From Diphasiastrum complanatum (lineage: Eukaryota > Streptophyta > Lycopodiopsida > Lycopodiales > Lycopodiaceae), in NCBI GenBank assembly GCA_029204225.1, contig CM055098.1, positions 49,538,277 through 49,602,276 of the forward strand: a stretch of 64,000 bases of DNA, written 5' to 3'. Under the pieces are notes generated by a model, which was given only the letters and a program-made list of their open reading frames with translations, was not told the DNA's origin and did not search any database. A program made the translations under genes and the position numbers. Shown here one piece after another: positions 56,301 through 64,000 of this stretch. Position 1 is the first letter of the stretch; each line of letters starts with the position of its first letter.

Positions 56301-59075
56301 CTATTCAATGCTCAAACTCAACCAATTTACATATGCAGTAACAGTTGCCAAGCTTCCTTTGTAGCAATCATGGAACTGACATATACTGAGTTATCCAATA
56401 AGAACTCACATACTAACCAATGAAATTAGGTTTAGAAGAATGCAACTGCTATTGTATGCATACAGAACTAACCATACTAGCTTGATAATTGTAGAAAATT
56501 GTTAAGAATGTACTTCAACTAAGCTCAATTCAGTCAGATCAGTGAAGTGGAGTTTCCAACCTACTTCAGGTTTCCACCATTTAAAGAAGTCACTAGATAA
56601 AGTTAGGTGACCGAGGCCTAATGGTGTTCAGTAGGTGGATTTAAGTTAAATGTTTATTCAACTAGGAGGCAACACAATTTACTCCAGCCTGATCCAGAAA
56701 TGTCTGTGCAGGAGTCTAAGACTGAATGGGATTTCTCCTTCGCTATCACTTCCAAGCCTGCATGCATCATCTCAAATTTCTTCAAACTGCCATATTGCCA
56801 AGAGAAAAAACGTCAAAGTAGATATTCTCATGAAGTTATCCGGACTCCAACAGAGTCTCAAGGCTTAGAAGCATCACTGCAAATATTTCAGCAACTATTT
56901 CTGATCCAACCCGCTGTAGGCTCTAGATGCATGTTATTCTTCAACATTTATGTAGAGTTCTTTAAATTGATCATTTTCCACCATTTTCCTAGGATACCAC
57001 TTGATAGATTGACCCAAGAAGGGGAAGCCCTGAGTTGCATTAGAACTTCACTGAAGCCATCTGGCATCTTATCGAGAACCCCAGAGCTCTCATCTTATAC
57101 TCATAACTTATGTACATAACTATATAGTATAAGGAGGCTGATGGCATTGGTAATCTCGACTATCAATAGATTAAACAAATCAGTTGGAATAGGTTTTTTC
57201 TGAATAACACTCCAAAATCAAAAAGCTGTTCCAAAGGCAAAGTTTCATCACATGATATATGTCCTCGCACTGTATCTCTATATAACTTAGCATTTCAGAT
57301 GGAATCTCAATATCAAGGAATAAAGTTACTACCTAGATCTTTCCAAGTACCAGGAAATCCATGTCAGGATGCTAGTTCATGATATAGCTCTGATCTTGCT
57401 TACTTCTGCTATTCATGAACATCTATGAGATTTGCCTTATTAGTGGATATAAAGGGATCGGAGATGTGACCAAATCAAAGGCACCTTCCATGACAGTGTC
57501 GATGCTCCAAACACAAAGGAAACAAGTGCAGTTTTCTTATACATATACATGAAATCTCGAAGTATCGGAAGGGAACCCATCAATTTGTGTGATCACAAAC
57601 AAGCATAAAAAAAATGTTGTACAGGTGTTTCTACAACTTAGAGTGCATCAACACGATATCAGAATGCTATATAGGTGCTCAATAACGTATGCCAGCATGA
57701 ACAACTTCGATCATTTGAAAGGAAAAGTTAGGTTTAGCCATGAAACAAGCCTCAGCAAGGCTAGCAGTTGAAATGGGAAGTGTAGTTTAAGTCTTAAAGG
57801 TTCTCGATTTCTATAGCACATGAAAAACCAGAGTAAATAGCATACACGGTCTTCCACAACCGGTAAGAAGAAGAAGATTTGACCGAGCTACATAATAACA
57901 GTTACAATTTGGAGCATGAGTCTGCATAATCAACATTTGCAGAGACAAAGCTGCACAGGCACTGTCACCAAAGCCTCTACTTTCTGTATGGGACAATACG
58001 AACAGCTAATGCAGTTTCAAATTATGCTAGGTTTCTTGCGCTTTAAATTATTCCGGACAAATGCGTCCAGTTAATCTCATATCGTAAACGAGGAAAGTGC
58101 CCTTGTTTTGTTCTATCATCTGGGACGTCATCTTCACTCCAGCACTAACGAGCAACTTCAACATGTATATGATTTGGCTAGACCGATCAAAAAGCTTCTT
58201 TGAAACTACCACCCTTTGCATGCTTTTGAATAGAATGTTACCATCATAGCAACTTCAGCACCGCTATCTGTTGTCCTGGAACAGGTCTCAATTGAAAATT
58301 TAGTGCACGCGTGAAAAGGTTGAGATAGTTCTTCGCATGGCTCCATATCCTAGAGGCTGGAAGCGAGCACAGAAGTTTACATGTTACCAGCACATCGACT
58401 TCAGCATCGCTATCTCGTCCTCCTGAAAAATGTCTAATGATAGAAATTTTGAGCGCAGTTCTGGAAGGTATAAAATAGTTATTCTCAAAGCTAGGTGACT
58501 TTTAACTTAAAGCAATCTCTTGCATAAACTTATGTGCTGGCTTTCAACCTTAAGGATATGGAGGAAACTGAGATAGCTGCTCCACTGTATTCCATACTTG
58601 TTTTTATTGCTTTGAACACTCGATGATCACCAAATAGGAGTGACGAAGAAGAATGGCTTCTTACCACTATCAGATACAGTGTATCACTACAATCCACTAT
58701 CTAGTTTGCAAAAGCCGATCAGAATATTGCAGGAAACAGTGGTGACTTGGGAAGTTTGAATGCAGATGTTAGTACTTCGGCTTTGTTATCAGCATTCATT
58801 TAAAAAATGAGCATACGCTTTCCATGCTTACCAGCTACTTCCTATTCTGCGGCAATGGGTTGGATCCTACTCATGTAAATGTTGCAGTGTAAGCAGTACT
58901 ACCGCATGGTGAAGTGTGGCGCTTTAGAACGTTCAGGCTCTACAAGACGTGACGCTGATCGATCCACCCCGTTCGACCTTTTGAGGATTCTCGCTTCTTG
59001 CATAGCAGCACCCTCTTCTAGACACCCATTCACTTCAGCTCCGGACAACGACGAGGGTCTCGTATCAAACACCAT
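48616..59075 (-). CDS. HAP8: HAPLESS 8 (HAP8)-like nuclear zinc-finger protein, 1889 aa, four coding exons
   Basis: Predicted exons: 59075-58903, 56228-54494, 52453-48766 and 48689-48616; total 5670 nt, an exact multiple of three, with GT-AG introns of 2674, 2040 and 76 bp. The N-terminal block FTMR-EYVLAVRREDLKKTWPFS followed by LPPLDPP matches the plant HAP8 family (Arabidopsis At5g56250, from memory F-S-I-R-D-Y-V-F-A...K-K-N-W-P-F-S). A CCHC finger (C466-X2-C469-X13-H483-X3-C487) resembles UBZ4. Basic clusters at about residues 185-200 and 580-610 suggest nuclear location. Residues 1432-1444 contain HIFGQPIFVLG, perhaps the family RLMGK-type motif. LIVIVDDDDDDE at 1708-1719 looks like a SUMO-interaction motif. 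The family was named from a pollen-transmission screen; its molecular role is not established. The protein is about twice the Arabidopsis length (about 800 aa, from memory). No internal stop was seen, so it is probably functional. The start codon is the weakest part. Confidence 0.85.
48766..52453 (-). CDS. HAP8: HAP8-like coding exon 3
   Basis: Acceptor TGTCCAG/GTGGAA; the first codon is GTG for Val, not a start. Donor AAG/GTGAGC at 48766/48765. Encodes residues 637-1865, mostly Ser/Asn/Gln-rich and probably disordered, with HIFGQPIFVLG and LIVIVDDDDDDE as ordered-looking islands. One uninterrupted frame of 3688 nt is strong evidence for selection. Confidence 0.88.
53291..53380. repeat. (GA)n microsatellite in HAP8 intron 2
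   Basis: About 37 GA units, a GT interruption, then more GA. Intronic; in the transcript it is a long CU run. Confidence 0.95.
54494..56228 (-). CDS. HAP8: HAP8-like coding exon 2
   Basis: Acceptor GTACAG/GGAATA and donor AAG/GTATGC. Encodes residues 58-636: the conserved N-terminal block, RRRKRNSKWKVGKK basic cluster, acidic and Glu-rich segment (EEEKEQKNEEK), the CCHC finger SLTPKVCPVCLKFA...HIDRCL, KPKQKIRSIADICAKA, and a basic tail (KRRRTMSDLEDNRKHKR). The Met at 56248 of the raw open frame lies in the intron. Confidence 0.9.
54941..55006 (-). other. HAP8: UBZ4-like CCHC zinc finger, residues 466-487
   Basis: CPVC...AHIDRC, spacing C-X2-C-X13-H-X3-C. Rad18-type UBZ4 fingers of this pattern bind ubiquitin in other proteins; binding here is inference. 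Confidence 0.75.
56229..58902 (-). other. HAP8-like intron 1
   Basis: 2674 bp, GTAGTA...GTACAG. No transposon recognised. A diverged duplication occurs at 58238-58315 and 58381-58465 (ATGTTACCA...CTTCAGCA..GCTATCT). Confidence 0.75.
58903..59075 (-). CDS. HAP8: HAP8-like coding exon 1
   Basis: ATG at 59075-59073 opens 57 codons (MVFDTRPSSLSG...APHFTM) and leaves two bases CG before donor GTAGTA. Exon 2 supplies G, making Arg; the joined FTMR-EYVLA is the family signature and shows this small exon is real. The frame stays open upstream of the ATG, and a good acceptor (TATGTGCAG/GTCC, exon from 59119) suggests a 5' UTR intron, so Met at 59075 is the likely start. Confidence 0.8.
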
Positions 59076-59200
59076 AGGAGAGGTGAGGATATGCTTTCGG
59101 CCGTAGATCTCTCGTGGACCTGCACATATAATTGATTTCTGGTAGCTTTGCCTGCATTTGAGAGTTTATCCATGCCACAAATCCCCGAGCAAGGATCGAT

Positions 59201-59341
59201 CTAGCTGCGAAATGCTTGTCTATCAGTCGTGCAAACGCTCAAAACTCATTGTTGGTGAACCGTTGATTGACTGTCCATGAGACGAAATTCTTGTCTATAG
59301 AACGTGCATCCGATCAAAACTCACCGTTGGTGAATTGATGA
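59201..59341. repeat. Diverged two-copy tandem duplication
   Basis: Copies share CTTGTCTATAG/CAGTCGTGCAAACG-like text, ATCAAAACTCA and GTTGGTGAA, offset by about 75 bp. Confidence 0.75.
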
Positions 59342-61281
59342 AGTAGCTTCTTGAGTGCTATCCAGCATAAACATATAGCATAATTCGCCATGATCTGCAG
59401 CATGGCTGCGAATAGAAACACTGGAGTTAGTGAAGGAACAAGAGCTCAAACATACATGTCTGATTCAAAGTCTCAGACACAGAACGTTCACAAGCATTGA
59501 CAATTAGGAAAACTTATATTATTACAAATGACAGACTTTGATTCATCAATTTATATTATTGATACAACAAACATTTTAAACAAATGCAAGGGATGAGAGA
59601 TATCTTTTGTATCTTTTATAGCACGTTCAAGTATTAATTAGATTACTGGCTGTAGCAAAGAGAAATTAAGATGTAGTGTGGGAGAAGCTAGCAACTACAG
59701 ATGACTGCAGCATAAGAGAACGGTTGTTCCAAATTCCGTGGCAGTGGATCATACAAAGGATCTTATATAACTGACAGCTGGCTTGTAGATGCTTAATGAC
59801 GATCATGCATCAGTTCCCTCAGGGTAAGGTAGGCTGGCCATAATTGCTTGGATCCGGGGATGCGATGATAATAGATATGGACGCGCCACGGTTACAAGGA
59901 CATGCAGTTTGCTTCCACCTTAATGTTGCCAGTAGGAGGATGGAACTTCTGCAGTTTATATAAATTGTTGATTGATTGTATAAAGGGTACTGCAGTTTTT
60001 GAAGTAATATCTATGTGTCCAAGTTTTAACTGCAGTCTGCAAGATGGAATTGTACTGCATGGAAGAAACTTGTTCATGTTAGTCTCGAATGCGATGTTTT
60101 CATCTCGTCCTCAGAACATGCGTCCCATAACGCCTACAAGCTACAGCATCGTTCATAGGCTGCTAATGTATGTGTGAGATTTGAGGATTCAGTGCTGCAT
60201 AAACAAAGTAGCAGGAGTTTCATCCGTTCAAGACTGGTAATAAGGTTACACCAGCACTAGCACTTTCCGTTAAGAACCTCATATTCTCGGTTTGGCGAGC
60301 ACTGCAGCTTGCAACCTGATTTTTCTGGTCGAGACAAGTAAAGTTTTGGTGCAGTGATAGGAAGGTAGCACTTTCGGTTCATACTTCGTCCAACGCGTAC
60401 GATCAAAACAAGAGCCTTAGCAAAACAGGACTGTACCTTCATTCCAGAAGTGAGAAGCTGTGCAACGATCCATGATCAAAGCCACCGCTGTCGCTCCCAT
60501 CCATTCACTGATGAGCTGTTATTCACCCAAGCAAACATTAGAATTATAGACGTTAAAAGGGAACTCCAAACACGAGTGAAAAGAAAACCTGATGGGATAG
60601 ATGTAAGCAATCGTATACGACTTAAAAAAAGTACGGCTGGAGAGTAACAAGGAGAGGATTGAAGCTGGAAGACGCTAGCTTTAGATGAACCTCGGGATAG
60701 AACTACTACGATCTCAACTTTCATTAGCGCACGGAAAGCGGCCTTGGCATGCGTTAATTTAGGAGATACTAGGCATGAGTCTCGTAGGAAGAGGTGAAAG
60801 TAGTGGAGCGCCTTCAGGAACAAGTTTTGTGGAAACCAGCTTGCACCGATTCTTGCACAATACCAGGTAAAGCATTCACTATATATTCTTGAGAGAAACC
60901 ACTTGACAAGGGATCAATAGCTCGAATGAAAAGCTCTTCAAGTTATATAGCACATGACAACATGAAGACTCAGGAGCAGATCAATCACAAAACAAGGAAT
61001 AGAAAGAAGCTTACCAGCGAAGAATTGTGAATTTGCTGCCTGCGACCTTAGAAGATACAAAACAAGAAATCCAACGGGATAGAATACCTATAAAACACAC
61101 TAAAAGACTGGCTCGAAGACGTAAACTTAAAAAAGATACTGAGCGCTAGAGTTGGCTTTATTATACTAAACTGCATAGTAGTCAGGGCAGTGGCTAAAGC
61201 AAACGTAAAAGTTCAAGATTGAATGGTGAAGAGCACATCAGTTTAACATAGAAAAATAGCGATGAGCGAACATCGCTACCC

Positions 61282-61620
61282 GGGAAGCATAAAGCCCACG
61301 GGAAGTAGATCTGAATGGCTTCCAAATCTTCATGTTTCATCGATGAACAGTAACTATCCTAACAACAAGCTACATGGAAAACCTTAAGAGATCTGACACC
61401 TTAAACTGAAGCCTTACCTAAATCAGACAATGATCAACAAGGGACAGAAGCTTGGGACAGCATGAAGCTTACTGGAAGCAGATCTGAATAGTTTCAAAAT
61501 CCTCATGTCTCATTGATCAACAGTAACCAAGCTAACAACAAGCATAAAGAACGTCCTTAAGAATCTGATACCTCACAATGAAGCTGTACATCAATCACAC
61601 AACGATCAACAACACACTAG
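61282..61620. repeat. Diverged two-copy tandem duplication, period about 173 bp
   Basis: GATCTGAAT recurs at 61308 and 61481; AACAGTAAC, CTAACAACAAGC, CCTTAAGA and ATGATCAACAA blocks follow in both copies in the same order. Confidence 0.85.
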
Positions 61621-61849
61621 TGATCCACCGGCTAAGCTGCGTAAATCAGCGACCCCTCAACAGACAACAAGGCAGCAACAACGAGGGGACGCAGGCAGGC
61701 ATCTGCAATACCCAACAAAAACAAGACGTTTCCCGCAAGCTACCCAGTGGCGCACATCCCGCAAAAGCCAATCACGGTTCACAACCCAAAAAAGAGAAAA
61801 AACCCAGCAGATCTACCCAAATCTACACTACCAAAACAAAACCCATTTG

Positions 61850-62200
61850 CAGACGACGAAACCAGCAAGCAAGCAAGCAGGAGCTGTGGGAGGGCGGCTC
61901 GGGAACTGGTCGATTGCTCAGCTATGGCGAGGCAGGCAAAAGGCAAAGCACGAGGAGGAAGGGAGAGAAGCAAGCAAGCAAGCAAGCAAGGCAAAGCAGA
62001 AAGGAAAGTCGAGAAGAAAAAAGAGACGAAGCCGAAGACGACGACGGATGATGACGACGATGGATCGGGACTTGTGCAGTGGGCAGTGGGAGACTACTGT
62101 AGGCGATGGTGACGCCGGCGGATCCCAAACCCATTATCGGATCCACTTAATTCCAGTTTCCATTACGCACATATAATACGCTATTTATTTTCGGGGGCCC
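61850..62200 (-). promoter_or_regulatory. Probable promoter and first non-coding exon of the HAP8-like gene
   Basis: On the minus strand, a pyrimidine-rich leader with CTTG/CTTGC repeats (61960-61995) resembles plant 5' UTRs, and TATTATATG (near 62170) could be the TATA element. GC content rises sharply compared with the introns. Placement rests on composition only. Confidence 0.4.
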
Positions 62201-62335
62201 GATTAAAAAACCAATTAATAATAATAAGCAAATAATTGGCGATTAAATAATGCGGTGATATTGCGACACACAGAAATATAAATAAATAAATATATTATGT
62301 GGTGAATTAGAGAGTGCCAGAAAAGTCCGACAATT

Positions 62336-62470
62336 TAATGCGCGCGGTACGAGATACTATAACTGTCGCCGTCACGCCCCACTGCTTGCTCCACCTCGGC
62401 GCCACGTGTCAAACAACTTGTCCCCTCAGGCGCAGGCCTCGGAATCTATGATATAAAAAGTAAAAAATCG
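62336..62470 (+). promoter_or_regulatory. Promoter-like block, copy 1
   Basis: Contains GCCACGTGTC, a G-box (CACGTG at 62403-62408), and a TATA box GATATAAAAAG at about 62450-62460 followed by a C-rich and T-rich leader. A diverged copy lies at 63470-63620. No coding frame of clear meaning follows. Confidence 0.5.
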
Positions 62471-63469
62471 CCCCGTTGCCCCCCCCCCTTTTTTTTCTTC
62501 GTCGTTTTTTCCCCTTTCTTTCCCCCCGGGGGGTGAGGGTCTTTTCTTTAATTTCACTTTCGAGTTCAGATTTTTTCTTCTCTTTTGGGAGAGCCACTTC
62601 TCTAAAGAAATCCATACATCTTCTTGGAAAAAAGAATCCATTCAGCTTCTTGTTTTCCGAGCCCATGGCATGGTGACGCGTATGTTGTGCATAGGTGTTC
62701 GACCCTCACACTTGAGCGGGCTCCAAGATGTTAACAGCGTAGGGTTCAAGCGTGGTTTTGTTAGAGCAGCGACGTACAGTAGGATCACTGTATTCTTCAA
62801 CTCAGTTGTAGGTGCAGGCAGGGCCCACTCATCTCCTGACTGAGGAATGCTGAGGCTTTTGATCATGAGGCATTCATGGAGATGAAGATTCCTCGATCAC
62901 TAGATGACGGTGGGGCCCTACTTGCACCCTCAATGGAGTTGAGGAATATGCTTATCCCCTATACTTAACCTTGACCACCAACACATACAACATCCTCTCA
63001 CCCTCATAAATGAGGTGGAGAAGCCTACATGAGCGTGGATAAGCCTACATTTTCCAACCGGACCTACATAAGTCCACGCTCATCTAAGGGTTGTGGAGTG
63101 CTCCTAACTCCACCATCATATATCTATGATTTAAGAGCTCCACCACGCTAGAACGGGGAGGGAAAACTTGTTTTTGCAAGAGAGTATCACGTAGGACTCT
63201 CATTGTTATTATGTATGATATTTACACCATCATGTGACCAAGCAACATTGAGCACATGGGCTCTTTGACGTCTCTATTCCACTCAAAGACCATGATTTGA
63301 TGTAGCATCTCTATTGCTATATGTAACAATTTTATCTAATTGGGACTATATGCAACATATGCAAAAAAGGCACTAGGCCTTGCACAACACCAAAAGTCAT
63401 TGTAGTCTTCTTACCCCCAAAGGACAAGGGCCATGTCTTTACACTTGGTAAGCTCAAAAAAGTTTCACA
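62471..63469. other. Unassigned sequence between the two promoter-like blocks
   Basis: A 74-codon minus-strand frame (62642-62866) is open but lacks a recognised motif. Nothing else supported. Confidence 0.4.
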
Positions 63470-63620
63470 TTTAATGCACGAGTTACGAGATACTATAATT
63501 GTAATTGTGCCACACCCCAACCCTTGTTCCACATCTCCATGTTTATGACATTTGTCCCTAGTCTAACATTTGTCCCCTAAGCCTTAAGACTCTAAATCTA
63601 TAAAATCAAAGGTGATTTTT
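63470..63620 (+). promoter_or_regulatory. Promoter-like block, copy 2
   Basis: Shares ACGAGATACTATAA, TTGTCCCCTA and a TATA-like CTATAAAATCAAA with copy 1 in the same order. The G-box is lost and C-to-T changes are common. Confidence 0.5.
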
Positions 63621-64000
63621 TTTTTATCTTTCAACTTTTGTTGACATAGTTGATATTCATTTTTATGTTCAGTTTAGGTCACTAGAACTAAGTGAACTAG
63701 AAGGCTACATACAACACATTGATGATAACAAGCACTAGCTTCAGTTGAAGCCATTTTCCATGTGGATGTGCAAAGTTTTTATAGACCTAAAGGATACACC
63801 CCAACATTAGTGTGACCTTGAAAGGTAGCCTTTATATCTTCAATGTCATCCTCACACGTGCAGATGAGGACTTGAACATATGGGTGGGCAAGACCCTAAG
63901 CCAAGTTCTTATCCACTGTGTTATAGATCTACTTTGGGCCTTTGGTACCACTAATGAGTCATACTCATGGGATTACAATCACTGGATCCAATGAGTAACA
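63621..64000. other. Unassigned right end
   Basis: No gene or repeat recognised. Confidence 0.4.

Larger units (their letters stand above)
59120..61850 (-). other. Probable 5' UTR intron(s) and leader of the HAP8-like gene
   Basis: No protein-coding motif on either strand. The acceptor at 59121-59120 implies an upstream untranslated exon; its donor was not identified. Two tandem duplications lie here (59201-59341 and 61282-61620). Confidence 0.45.

Noticed and set aside
60569-60600. Alternative HAP8 first exon ending CCCATCAG/GTTTTC at about 60585
   Set aside because: Phase fits, but the encoded YPIR context lacks the family signature; the exon at 59075-58903 gives FTMR-EYV.
61578-62176. 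Plus-strand coding frames (157, 121 and 109 codons) rich in Lys, Arg, Gln, Ser
   Set aside because: Overlapping frames over AAGC/GAGG-rich low-complexity DNA opposite the probable HAP8 5' leader; no motif and no preferred frame.
62642-62866. 74-codon minus-strand frame between the promoter-like blocks
   Set aside because: Looks compositionally protein-like, but I recognise no family and see no splice or promoter support; left as unassigned.

Overview
The window is nuclear DNA of a land plant. The evidence is Ty1/copia and Ty3/gypsy retrotransposons with plant-type tRNA primer sites, tRNA-derived SINEs, long dinucleotide runs, and one multi-exon gene of the plant-specific HAPLESS 8 (HAP8) family with 2.0-2.7 kb introns. 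The species cannot be told from the sequence. The dense, decayed, nested transposons suit a plant with a fairly large genome.

Left three quarters (1-45000) are transposon on transposon. 470-4051 is a broken copia element (minus). 6152-13428 is a complete-ended gypsy-type element with 732/736 bp LTRs and a tRNA-Asp-like primer site, but almost no coding capacity; it carries a ~65-bp minisatellite and an ~87-bp SINE. 14961-15883 is a non-coding element with terminal inverted repeats. 16040-19790 holds copia fragments (minus). 19797-26340 is a gypsy gag/protease (plus) split by a second LTR element (from 21645) that itself carries the second SINE copy. 26375-30431 is a gag-only copia derivative with a long (TC)n in both LTRs. 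30432-34920 is a mosaic of minus-strand copia pieces. 36240-37510 is a copia 3' half (plus). 39330-44900 is a copia pol remnant (plus) cut in its RNase H by a younger minus-strand copia element (40445-44653) with a perfect GATAT target duplication.

Right quarter (48450-62200) is a single-copy-looking gene on the minus strand. Four coding exons join in phase to give a predicted 1889-residue HAP8-like protein: a conserved N-terminal block, a UBZ4-like CCHC zinc finger, a SUMO-interaction-like motif and a basic C-terminus. The automated start at 52453 is not a start: it is a splice acceptor followed by GTG. A small first coding exon (59075-58903) and a 74-nt last exon (48689-48616) complete the model. 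5' UTR and promoter probably lie near 61850-62200. The extreme right (62336-63620) holds two diverged copies of a promoter-like block about 1.13 kb apart.

No rRNA, canonical tRNA gene, CRISPR or bacterial-type feature was seen. The host gene and the transposons are separate stories: the elements are nearly all disabled, and the only likely working protein gene is the HAP8-like one.
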